This document shows, piece by piece, positions 1 through 5,372 of a stretch of DNA of 5,372 nucleotides; within the stretch, counting starts at the first letter, position 1, and each line of letters opens with the position of its first letter. A program made the translations under genes and the position numbers. The notes under the pieces are model-generated. The model saw only the letters and a program-made list of their open reading frames with translations. It was not told the origin of the DNA and did no database searches. The DNA comes from an uncultured Clostridia bacterium (lineage in GTDB: Bacteria; Bacillota; Clostridia; Oscillospirales; Acutalibacteraceae). Location: contig CAMFZJ010000086.1 in the NCBI GenBank assembly GCA_946004305.1, positions 1 through 5,372 of the forward strand, written 5' to 3'.

Positions 1-1154
1 GTAGCGGTTGTACGGATTTCATTAGTAAGCCCTGCTTTTTGAAAAGGAATAAGGAGATTTACTTTCTTAATTCTTACAGGCAGATTATCGTCAATAGTCT
101 TTAACAGCTCATCAATACCCATTCCGTTTTTTGCACTTATAAACACAGAATTTTCAGCATTTGGAGCATAGGAAATATCAGGCAGCTTATCGCATTTATT
201 CAGCACATTAATAATAGGTGTGTCCCCGCAACCAAGCTCTGTAAGCAAATCCTTTGTTACATCCATATGAACCTGTGCTTCTTCTGAGCTTGCGTCACAC
301 ACATTAAGAATAATATCAGATAAGGCAGCTTCTTCAAGGGTGGATTTAAAAGCTTCAACAAGACCGTGAGGAAGTCGCCTTACAAGTCCTACCGTATCAA
401 TCAACATAACAGTAACACCGCTTGGAAGCTTTAGGCTTCGGGATGTGGGGTCAAGGGTTGCAAAAAGCTTGTCCTGAGCAAGCACCCCTGCGTCAGTAAG
501 ATAATTCATTAAGGTACTTTTGCCTGCATTTGTATATCCTACTATTGCAACTGTAATCACTCCGTCTTTCTCACGTCTTTGTCTTAATCTGGCTCTGTGC
601 TTTTCCACATCGGCAAGCTGTTCCTTAAGAGTTTCCATTTTTCTGTGAATATGCCGTCTGTCTGTTTCAAGCTTTGTTTCGCCGGGACCTCTTGTGCCTA
701 TACCGCCTCCAAGACGTGACATTGCAATACCTTTACCTGTAAGTCTGGGTAAAAGATATTTAAGCTGTGCAAGTTCAACCTGCAATTTGCCCTCCTTTGA
801 CTTTGCTCGGAGAGCAAAAATATCAAGTATTAAAGTTGTACGGTCAATAGTTCGCACATCAGTTGCATTTTCAAGATTTTTAATCTGTGTGGGGGTAAGC
901 TCGCTGTCACATACAATTAAATCAATTTCATACTGACTGCATATTTCGGTAATCTCCTGAAGCTTGCCTGTACCCACAAAGGTAGCAGTTTCAGGTCTGT
1001 CTAGCTTTTGCAAAACTGTCAAAATCGGCTGGGCGCCGGCACTTTTTACAAGCTCCCAAAGTTCATCTAGACTTGCCTCAGCGTCAAAGCTTCCGCAGTC
1101 AACAGACACTAATAATGCCCTCGTGACTTTTTCTTCTGTTTCTATTAAAGCCAT
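1..1154 (-). CDS. hflX: GTPase HflX, C-terminus cut by window edge
   Basis: HflX is a ribosome-associated GTPase of the OBG-HflX branch. In studied bacteria it binds the 50S subunit and splits or rescues stalled 70S ribosomes under stress. The visible part is 384 codons starting MALIETEEKV. Residues about 10-145 are the N-terminal HflX domain, followed by the glycine-rich linker RLGGGIGTRGPGETKLETDR (147-166) and a basic coiled-coil-like helix (about 167-196). The G domain shows G1 GYTNAGKST (206-214), a G2 threonine in FATLDPTSR (231-239), G3 DTVG (253-256), G4 NKCD (319-322) and G5 SAK (340-342). Leucine follows the DTVG glycine where Ras has its catalytic glutamine, as expected for a hydrophobic-substituted GTPase. 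The start is supported by GAGG at 1160-1163, five bases upstream. Only a few tens of C-terminal residues should be missing. It is divergent from nadB and has no pathway link to it. Identification is firm. Confidence 0.96.
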   Translation of the reverse strand, partial: MALIETEEKVTRALLVSVDCGSFDAEASLDELWELVKSAGAQPILTVLQKLDRPETATFVGTGKLQEITEICSQYEIDLIVCDSELTPTQIKNLENATDVRTIDRTTLILDIFALRAKSKEGKLQVELAQLKYLLPRLTGKGIAMSRLGGGIGTRGPGETKLETDRRHIHRKMETLKEQLADVEKHRARLRQRREKDGVITVAIVGYTNAGKSTLMNYLTDAGVLAQDKLFATLDPTSRSLKLPSGVTVMLIDTVGLVRRLPHGLVEAFKSTLEEAALSDIILNVCDASSEEAQVHMDVTKDLLTELGCGDTPIINVLNKCDKLPDISYAPNAENSVFISAKNGMGIDELLKTIDDNLPVRIKKVNLLIPFQKAGLTNEIRTTA

Positions 1155-1159
1155 ATATA

Positions 1160-1163
1160 CCTC
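1160..1163 (-). promoter_or_regulatory. Ribosome binding site of hflX
   Basis: The minus strand reads GAGG followed by five bases (TATAT) and then ATG. This is a normal Shine-Dalgarno placement and fixes the hflX start at base 1154. Confidence 0.7.
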
Positions 1164-1177
1164 ACAAATTTATAAAA

Positions 1178-1220
1178 ATTATATTAAAATCCAAAATAAG
1201 ATATTTACTATTGTTTTCAA
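1178..1220 (-). promoter_or_regulatory. Candidate promoter region of hflX
   Basis: Two weak possibilities exist on the minus strand. One is a perfect TATAAT at 1178-1183 without a recognisable -35 box; it would give a leader of about 17 bases before the start codon. The other is a -35 TTGAAA at 1215-1220 with a 16-base spacer to TATTTT at 1193-1198. The second -35 lies inside the inverted repeat at 1206-1225, so a protein bound there could also affect hflX. The region is very AT-rich and chance matches are likely. Confidence 0.3.
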
Positions 1221-1232
1221 TAGTAGTATAAT
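1204..1232 (+). promoter_or_regulatory. Sigma-A-type promoter of nadB-nadC
   Basis: The -35 element TTTACT (1204-1209, four of six consensus bases) and a perfect -10 TATAAT (1227-1232) are separated by the ideal 17 bases. Transcription would begin near base 1239, giving a leader of about 36 bases before nadB. An inverted repeat occupies the spacer, which suggests this promoter is repressed. Confidence 0.65.
1206..1225. promoter_or_regulatory. Perfect inverted repeat, probable operator
   Basis: TACTATTG (1206-1213) and CAATAGTA (1218-1225) are exact reverse complements around a TTTT centre. The 20-base element overlaps the end of the -35 box and fills the spacer up to one base short of the -10 box of the nadB promoter. 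It lies upstream of the predicted transcription start, so it should act as DNA bound by a dimeric protein rather than as an RNA hairpin. That position is typical of a repressor site. Known regulators of NAD genes in low-GC Gram-positives include NiaR and, in some clostridia, Rex. The Rex consensus has TTG and CAA at its outer edges about twelve bases apart, whereas here they are four apart. I do not recognise a NiaR site either, so the cognate protein is unknown. Confidence 0.55.
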
Positions 1233-1274
1233 ATATTATGATTATTTTGTAAATAAAAGTCGAGATGATTTTTT

Positions 1275-2744
1275 ATGAAAAAGGAATATGACGTTGTTAT
1301 TATCGGAGCAGGTGTTGCAGGATTATATGCAGCACTCCAGTTTGATGATGATATATCTGTCCTTGTGGTTTCAAAGCGTGAATTTCAGCTGTCAAATTCT
1401 TCCCTTGCACAAGGTGGAGTTGCAGCTGTTCTGGACAAAGACCACGACAACTTCAAACTGCATATTGCCGATACATTAATAGCAGGCAAATTCAAAAACA
1501 ATCTTTCCGTAGTTGAAAAGCTTGTGGAGGAAGGCCCATCAGATGTACTTGCTCTTAAGGAAATCGGCGTAGAATTTGACACGGAAGCATCAGGAGAGCT
1601 TTCCAAAACTCTTGAAGCAGGCCATTCACGTCACAGAATTGTACATCATAAGGACTCTACCGGCAAGGCAATTGTTGATAAGCTAATTGAAGCGGTTATG
1701 AAAAAGCCAAACGTGGATATGATGAAAAACACCCTGGTTTATGAAATAGACAAGGTTGAAAACGGCTTCTATCTTGGGCTTTTGCAGGATAATAAAATTA
1801 TTCAGACAGGAAGCCGATTTGTGCTTATTGCCACAGGCGGTATAGGTAGAATATATAAATACACTACAAACTCAGCTATTGCAACAGGTGACGGCATTGC
1901 TCTTGCCCATATGCTGGGAGCAGAAATCAAGCACCTTTCACGAATCCAGTTCCACCCCACAGCCTTTGCTGCGGAAAATGCACGAGAGCGTTTCCTTATT
2001 TCAGAAGCAGTAAGAGGCGAGGGTGCAGTATATCTTAACTGTGAGGGCAGACGTTTTGCATTTGATTATGACAAACGCGGAGAGCTTGCACCGAGAGATG
2101 TTGTGTCCGAGGCTGTTATTAAGGAATCAATCAAAACAAACAGCGAGGAGTTTTTCCTTGATATTACTCATAAAGACCCTGAGTTTATTAAAAAACGATT
2201 TCCAATGATATATTCAAGATGTCTTGAAGAAGGAATTGATATGACAAAGGATAAAATACCCGTATTTCCTTGTCAACACTACCTTATGGGCGGAATCAAT
2301 GTTGATATAAACGCCCATACAAATGTTGAGGGCTTGTATGCGGCAGGTGAATGTTCACACACAGGTGTGCACGGAGCAAACCGACTTGCCAGCAACTCAC
2401 TTCTTGAAGCCCTTGTATATTCAAGAACTGCTGCTGAAAATATGATGTACAAGCTTGAAAAATACGGCAGAAAACCTCTCGGCGCACCGCCGAAGCTTAC
2501 TGAAACCGGCGGAAACAAAATGCCCTCAGGTATTCGTACGGAAATCAGGGAAATTATGCAGGACACATATTTCGTAATACCGAAGCCTGAAAAATACGAA
2601 ATCAGCTTTCAGCGTGTTGACGAAATTATTAATATGCTTATTACAGGAAAATTCCAAATAACCTCCGACTACGTTGAGGCACGCTCAATAGCAATTGTAG
2701 CTGGAATTATTCTTGATGAACTAAGAGAGGGAATTAACCTATGA
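1275..2744 (+). CDS. nadB: L-aspartate oxidase NadB
   Basis: This FAD enzyme oxidises L-aspartate to iminoaspartate, the first step of de novo NAD synthesis, in the cytoplasm. In oxygen-free cells fumarate can serve as electron acceptor. The protein is 489 residues. The dinucleotide fold begins VVIIGAGVAGLYAA (7-20), followed by SSLAQGGVAA (42-51). Residues expected at the active site by comparison with E. coli NadB are all present: Glu114 in LEAGHS, His227 in QFHPT, Arg274 in APRDVV, His335 in QHYLMGG and Arg370 in GANRLASNSLLE. ATGG at 187-189 and AAGEC at 356-360 are further flavoprotein motifs. The C-terminal helical domain (about 418-489) stops short of the usual (K/R)ESRG.H tail, so the protein is shorter than the roughly 530-540 residue enzymes of E. 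coli and B. subtilis. The ribosome site is weak (GAG at 1262-1264, ten bases upstream), but the start is set by homology. It overlaps nadC by four bases. Confidence 0.96.
   Translation: MKKEYDVVIIGAGVAGLYAALQFDDDISVLVVSKREFQLSNSSLAQGGVAAVLDKDHDNFKLHIADTLIAGKFKNNLSVVEKLVEEGPSDVLALKEIGVEFDTEASGELSKTLEAGHSRHRIVHHKDSTGKAIVDKLIEAVMKKPNVDMMKNTLVYEIDKVENGFYLGLLQDNKIIQTGSRFVLIATGGIGRIYKYTTNSAIATGDGIALAHMLGAEIKHLSRIQFHPTAFAAENARERFLISEAVRGEGAVYLNCEGRRFAFDYDKRGELAPRDVVSEAVIKESIKTNSEEFFLDITHKDPEFIKKRFPMIYSRCLEEGIDMTKDKIPVFPCQHYLMGGINVDINAHTNVEGLYAAGECSHTGVHGANRLASNSLLEALVYSRTAAENMMYKLEKYGRKPLGAPPKLTETGGNKMPSGIRTEIREIMQDTYFVIPKPEKYEISFQRVDEIINMLITGKFQITSDYVEARSIAIVAGIILDELREGINL
2726..2731 (+). promoter_or_regulatory. 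Ribosome binding site of nadC inside nadB
   Basis: AGAGGG lies in the last codons of nadB, nine bases before the ATG at 2741 and twelve before a second ATG at 2744. The spacing favours 2741 as the nadC start, giving a stop/start overlap of the form ATGA. Confidence 0.6.
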
Positions 2745-3580
2745 TGTTAAACCAGATTTATGTTGATAATTTAATTAAGAACGCATTGCTTGAGGATATT
2801 AATTATGTTGATGTGGCAACAGACTATCTCATTCCGGAGGAGCAGGAAGGCTCAGCCCAATTTATAGCTAAGGCTGACGGAGTATTGTGCGGAATTGATA
2901 TTGCGCTTAGGGTTTTTGAAATCCTACAGCCTGACTTTAAAGCAGAGGTTTTCAAAAAAGACGGAGACCTTCTAAAAAAAGGCGATATTATTGCAAAGAT
3001 TAGCGGAAAAACAAAAACAATCCTTAAGGGCGAGCGTACAGCCCTTAACCTTATCCAGCATATGAGTGGTGTGGCAACAGCTACAAACAAAGCTGTTAAA
3101 ATTATTGAAGGTACTAATGCGACTATTGCAGATACAAGAAAAACTCTGCCCGGTCTGCGCCCTGTAGAAAAATACGCTGTTACGGTTGGCGGCGGCAAAA
3201 ATCACCGCTACAATCTTTCGGACTGTGCAATGCTAAAGGACAACCACGTTGACGCAGGCGGTGGAATTACCAATGCCGTAAAAGCATTAAAGAGTAAGCT
3301 TGGTCATACTGTAAAAATCGAGCTGGAAGTGAGAAATCTTCAGGAATTGCAAGAGGCTCTTGACGCACAGGTTGATATTATTATGCTTGACAATATGAGC
3401 TGTGAAGATATGAAAAAGGCTGTGGAAATTACTTCCGGCAGAGCAAAGCTGGAAGCATCCGGCGGTATTACTGACGAAACTCTTTATGATGTTGCCAACA
3501 CAGGTGTTGACATTATTTCAATGGGTGCAATCACCCATTCCGTTAAGGCCTTTGACATTTCACTAAAAATTATTAAATGA
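2741..3580 (+). CDS. nadC: Nicotinate-nucleotide pyrophosphorylase NadC (quinolinate PRTase)
   Basis: NadC joins quinolinate with phosphoribosyl pyrophosphate, releasing carbon dioxide and pyrophosphate, to give nicotinate mononucleotide. It is a cytoplasmic type II phosphoribosyltransferase, usually a dimer or hexamer. The length of 279 residues is normal. An N-terminal alpha/beta sandwich (about 1-110) carries ERTALNLIQHMSG (98-110). The barrel domain carries DTRKTLPGLR (131-140), GGGKNHRYNLSD (150-161), MLKDNH (164-169), ELEVRN (194-199), MLDNM (215-219), EASGGI (238-243) and MGAITHS (261-267). The basic substrate-binding residues Arg99, Arg133, Lys134, His155, Arg156 and Lys166, and the acidic Glu195 and Asp216, are all in place, so the enzyme should be active. 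It is translationally coupled to nadB and presumably shares its promoter. The middle enzyme NadA is not in this operon. Start 2744 is an alternative, one residue shorter. Confidence 0.97.
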   Translation: MMLNQIYVDNLIKNALLEDINYVDVATDYLIPEEQEGSAQFIAKADGVLCGIDIALRVFEILQPDFKAEVFKKDGDLLKKGDIIAKISGKTKTILKGERTALNLIQHMSGVATATNKAVKIIEGTNATIADTRKTLPGLRPVEKYAVTVGGGKNHRYNLSDCAMLKDNHVDAGGGITNAVKALKSKLGHTVKIELEVRNLQELQEALDAQVDIIMLDNMSCEDMKKAVEITSGRAKLEASGGITDETLYDVANTGVDIISMGAITHSVKAFDISLKIIK

Positions 3581-3607
3581 TTCTATTACAATACAATACC
3601 AAAATTT

Positions 3608-3632
3608 AAGGGTGAGCAATGCTCGCCCTTTT
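3608..3632 (+). terminator. Rho-independent terminator of nadB-nadC
   Basis: A ten-pair stem (3608-3617 with 3621-3630) encloses the three-base loop AAT and runs into TTTTATT. Stop codon to stem is 27 bases. One stem position, T3613 against G3625, is a G-U wobble in the plus-strand RNA but an A-C mismatch in the minus-strand RNA. The hairpin therefore suits rightward transcription. Confidence 0.8.
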
Positions 3633-3650
3633 ATTGCGTAAAATATATTA

Positions 3651-3685
3651 GGCTGTCACAAATGATAGGTTCATTCGTGACAGCC
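3651..3685 (-). terminator. Rho-independent terminator of the lipoprotein gene
   Basis: GGCTGTCAC (3651-3659) pairs with GTGACAGCC (3677-3685). The stem continues through AATGA (3661-3665) with TCATT (3671-3675) around a five-base loop. The single irregular pair (3660 with 3676) is A-C in plus-strand RNA but a G-U wobble in minus-strand RNA, giving an unbroken 15-pair stem for leftward transcripts. It begins 19 bases after the lipoprotein stop codon. It is followed on the minus strand by the U-rich TAATATATTTT. Confidence 0.75.
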
Positions 3686-3704
3686 GTTACTACTTTACTA
3701 AATA

Positions 3705-4409
3705 TTAATCAACCTTGGTAAGCTCAATTGATGAGAACGGTAATTCCTTCTCTGACAAATCAAGGGTCATAGTATCCCCTTCCAAAGAAACCTTTATCTT
3801 TGAGTCACCGGCAAGCATACCGGAATCTACGTCTTTAACTGTGAGAAAACCATCAACAAGCTCAAACTTAAAATCTGAATTTGTAATTACATCATTCATC
3901 GGTGAATCATCACCTGTAAATGAATCAGAAAGTTCATCGAAAACAGAATCTAAATATGAAATTAAATCCTCCCAGCTCATACCGGTAGCAGCCAGTTCTT
4001 CTTCAAGCTTATCTAAATTATAATTCTCATCTGACTGGGAATTCATAATGTCAACTATCAGGCTTTTATTATCTTTCAGCTTTTCAAGAAATTTATCAAT
4101 AATTGCGGATATAAAGTCTTTGAATTCTTCCTCATCCACCTCAACTTTACCTGTGCCGTTTTCATTAAATGTAAAATACACATTGCAGGAAGCTTTAATA
4201 CTAGGGTCAAAAATAAGATTCAGCATATCACTAAGACCATCTTCACTGCCCTCAGCCGCCGCGCTGGCAATATTACTCATTAGTTTAGTATCTAATTTCC
4301 ATGCCCATTTTCCGGCAATTTCCTTAGAACCTACAGATGCACCTCCACAGGATGTAAACATCAGTCCACAAATTAATACAACCAGCAAAACAGAAATAAC
4401 TCTTTTCAT
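3705..4409 (-). CDS. Small acidic lipoprotein, function unknown
   Basis: This is a secreted, lipid-anchored protein of 234 residues that I do not recognise. It opens with a classic lipoprotein signal: basic MKR, a hydrophobic core VISVLLVVLICGLMF, then FTSC with Cys21 as the lipidation site (phenylalanine at -3 is a little unusual). The mature part begins with a likely strand GKWAWKLD (33-40) and YFTFNENGTGKVEV (78-91). An acidic, mainly helical segment follows (about 92-165, with EEELAATGMSWEDLISYLDSV). It ends in strand-like repeats: FKFELVDGFLTV, KIKVSLEGDTMTLDLS and IELTKV. The G.W then F...G then L.G..L..D order resembles lipocalin-like or small beta-barrel lipoproteins of Clostridia, with a helical insertion; that is only a resemblance. 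Start 4409 sits nine bases from the ribosome site AGAGG. An ATG at 4415 (MLMKR) is only three bases from it, so is less likely. It follows msmX on the same strand. Confidence 0.85.
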   Translation of the reverse strand: MKRVISVLLVVLICGLMFTSCGGASVGSKEIAGKWAWKLDTKLMSNIASAAAEGSEDGLSDMLNLIFDPSIKASCNVYFTFNENGTGKVEVDEEEFKDFISAIIDKFLEKLKDNKSLIVDIMNSQSDENYNLDKLEEELAATGMSWEDLISYLDSVFDELSDSFTGDDSPMNDVITNSDFKFELVDGFLTVKDVDSGMLAGDSKIKVSLEGDTMTLDLSEKELPFSSIELTKVD

Positions 4410-4417
4410 AAGCATAT

Positions 4418-4422
4418 ACCTC
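4418..4422 (-). promoter_or_regulatory. Ribosome binding site of the lipoprotein gene
   Basis: The minus strand carries AGAGG followed by TATATGCTT and ATG. The distance is three bases to the first ATG (4415) and nine to the second (4409). This favours the second start, the one that also gives a standard MKR signal-peptide N-terminus. Confidence 0.6.
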
Positions 4423-4428
4423 TCGTTT

Positions 4429-4434
4429 ATTATA
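4429..4434 (-). promoter_or_regulatory. Possible -10 box before the lipoprotein gene
   Basis: A perfect TATAAT is present on the minus strand, but no convincing -35 box stands 16-18 bases upstream, where the hairpin stem lies. A transcript from it would start about at the ribosome binding site, leaving almost no leader. It may be a chance match in AT-rich sequence. Confidence 0.2.
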
Positions 4435-4443
4435 AATTACAAA

Positions 4444-4463
4444 GGGCTTCCTTTTGGAAGCCC
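4444..4463 (-). terminator. Hairpin terminator after msmX
   Basis: GGGCTTCC (4444-4451) and GGAAGCCC (4456-4463) form a perfect eight-pair stem with a four-base loop (AAAA in the minus-strand RNA). It lies 17 bases past the msmX stop. The minus strand continues TTTGTAATTT, a U-rich but interrupted tail. It probably ends most msmX transcripts, yet the lipoprotein gene starts only about 35 bases later, so partial read-through is possible. Confidence 0.7.
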
Positions 4464-4480
4464 CTAATATTACACAATTA

Positions 4481-5371
4481 TCAGTTAGTAATAGTCTGCT
4501 CTGTTTCCTTATCAAAGATGTGAATTTTGTTAAGGTCGAAAGCAATCTTAATATTGTCGCCCGGCTTAGCCTTTGAAGATGGGTCAACACGAGCAGTAAT
4601 AGGTGCACCGTTAATATTTAGATATAGATAAATTTCAGCACCCATAAGCTCTGTAACATCAACATTAGCAGTAATAATAGAATCACTTGGAACCTTCTCT
4701 AAGAATTCAGGCTCATCGTGAACATGCTCAGGACGAATACCAAACACAACTTCCTTGCCGATATAATCCTTAAGAGCAGCACTCTTGTCAGCAGGAAGAG
4801 CAATTTCGTACTGGTCAAATTTAATTGCAACAGCGTCACCCTTGCTTGTAAGAGTAGCGTCAACAAAGTTCATCTGAGGTGAACCGATAAATCCGGCAAC
4901 AAATTCGTTACATGGCTTGTCGTAAAGATTCTGAGGAGTATCAACCTGCTGAATGAAGCCGTCCTTCATAACAACAATACGAGTACCCATTGTCATAGCC
5001 TCAGTCTGGTCATGGGTTACGTAAATGAAAGTTGTACCCAATCTCTGATAAAGCTTAGAAATCTCAGTACGCATCTGAGCTCTTAGCTTAGCGTCAAGGT
5101 TTGAGAGAGGTTCGTCAAGCAAGAATACCTTAGGATCACGAACGATAGCACGACCTAAAGCAACACGCTGACGCTGACCGCCGGACAAAGCCTTTGGCTT
5201 TCTGTCAAGGTACTGTTCAATACCGAGAATACGAGCAGCCTCTTCAACTCTTCTCTTAATTTCTTCCTTAGGAGTTTTTCTCAGCTTAAGGCCGAAAGCC
5301 ATATTGTCATATACTGACATATGAGGATAAAGAGCATAGTTCTGGAATACCATTGCGATATCTCTGTCCTT
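4481..5371 (-). CDS. msmX: Sugar ABC transporter ATPase, MsmX/UgpC/MalK family, N-terminus cut
   Basis: This is the nucleotide-binding subunit that powers carbohydrate import by ABC permeases at the inner face of the membrane. The window holds 296 codons. The frame is open to the right edge (KDRDIA precedes MVFQNY), so the methionine at 5353 is internal. The Walker A motif and roughly 70-80 N-terminal residues lie outside. Visible, numbered from the fragment start, are the Q-loop in VFQNYALYPHM (8-18), signature LSGGQ (62-66), Walker B VFLLDE (82-87), D-loop SNLD (90-93) and H-loop His120 in VTHDQTEA. The C-terminal TOBE/regulatory domain has FGIRPEH (210-216) and MGAEIYLYL (243-251). MsmX-type ATPases often serve several sugar permeases encoded elsewhere; no permease or binding protein follows it here. 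Codon choice is markedly biased (see findings), suggesting high expression. MalK and UgpC are close relatives, so the exact symbol is tentative. Confidence 0.95.
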   Translation of the reverse strand, partial: KDRDIAMVFQNYALYPHMSVYDNMAFGLKLRKTPKEEIKRRVEEAARILGIEQYLDRKPKALSGGQRQRVALGRAIVRDPKVFLLDEPLSNLDAKLRAQMRTEISKLYQRLGTTFIYVTHDQTEAMTMGTRIVVMKDGFIQQVDTPQNLYDKPCNEFVAGFIGSPQMNFVDATLTSKGDAVAIKFDQYEIALPADKSAALKDYIGKEVVFGIRPEHVHDEPEFLEKVPSDSIITANVDVTELMGAEIYLYLNINGAPITARVDPSSKAKPGDNIKIAFDLNKIHIFDKETEQTITN

Positions 5372-5372
5372 A

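Noticed and set aside
1206..1225. The inverted repeat as a transcription terminator or Rex site
   Set aside because: It has no GC-rich stem and lies upstream of the predicted transcription start, and its TTG/CAA spacing is too short for the Rex consensus.
694..1278. Two rightward open frames of 80 and 104 codons over the hflX region
   Set aside because: They lie antisense to hflX, whose GTPase motifs are unmistakable on the minus strand, and their translations are low-complexity serine-rich shadows.
1281..1290. AAGGA followed by ATG at 1288, a better-looking translation start than that of nadB
   Set aside because: The ATG is out of frame with NadB and opens only a 63-codon shadow; the FAD-binding motif requires the frame beginning at 1275.
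1265..1291. Eight-codon frame starting at 1265 and overlapping the nadB start, as a possible leader peptide
   Set aside because: It lacks its own ribosome site and has no run of regulatory codons; it is most likely chance.
2824..3205. Leftward open frames of 124 and 77 codons inside nadC
   Set aside because: They are antisense shadows of nadC; nadC keeps all its catalytic motifs and the shadows have no ribosome site or recognisable domain.
4048..4467. Rightward 139-codon frame across the lipoprotein region
   Set aside because: It is antisense to the gene with a clear lipoprotein signal and runs through the msmX terminator hairpin.
5351..5353. ATG at 5353 as the true start of the ABC ATPase
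   Set aside because: The frame continues upstream as KDRDIA, the usual residues before VFQNYALYP in this family, and Walker A would be missing if translation began here.

Overview
The window is an ordinary chromosomal stretch from an AT-rich, low-GC Gram-positive bacterium. It most likely comes from the class Clostridia, for example a gut Oscillospiraceae or Lachnospiraceae type. The pointers are the AT-rich codon choice, GAGG-type ribosome binding sites, a MsmX-type sugar ABC ATPase, a diderm-independent lipoprotein signal, and short U-tailed hairpin terminators. The assignment to a family is inference. No mobile element, CRISPR array, tRNA, rRNA or phage gene was seen, and the longest gap between genes is about 125 bases.

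Layout from left to right. Bases 1-1154, minus strand: the GTPase HflX, lacking its C-terminus at the window edge. Bases 1155-1274: a divergent promoter region with a perfect 8+8 base inverted repeat lying exactly between the -35 and -10 elements of the rightward promoter. Bases 1275-3580, plus strand: a two-gene operon, nadB (L-aspartate oxidase) and nadC (quinolinate phosphoribosyltransferase), joined by an ATGA stop/start overlap. Bases 3581-3704: a convergent gap with two hairpin terminators, one for each strand. Bases 3705-4409, minus strand: a small acidic lipoprotein of unknown function. Bases 4410-4480: a hairpin and a short leader. Bases 4481-5371, minus strand: a MsmX/UgpC/MalK-family ABC transporter ATPase, lacking its N-terminus at the right edge.

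NadB oxidises aspartate to iminoaspartate. NadA, which is not in this window, condenses it with dihydroxyacetone phosphate to give quinolinate, and NadC converts quinolinate to nicotinate mononucleotide for de novo NAD synthesis. The operon therefore carries the first and third enzymes of the route and lacks the middle one. The flanking genes (ribosome-associated GTPase, lipoprotein, sugar-import ATPase) have no evident pathway link to it. I did not find a new biological system. The points most worth following are the unidentified operator in front of nadB, the absence of nadA from the operon, the shortened NadB C-terminus, and the uncharacterised lipoprotein behind msmX.
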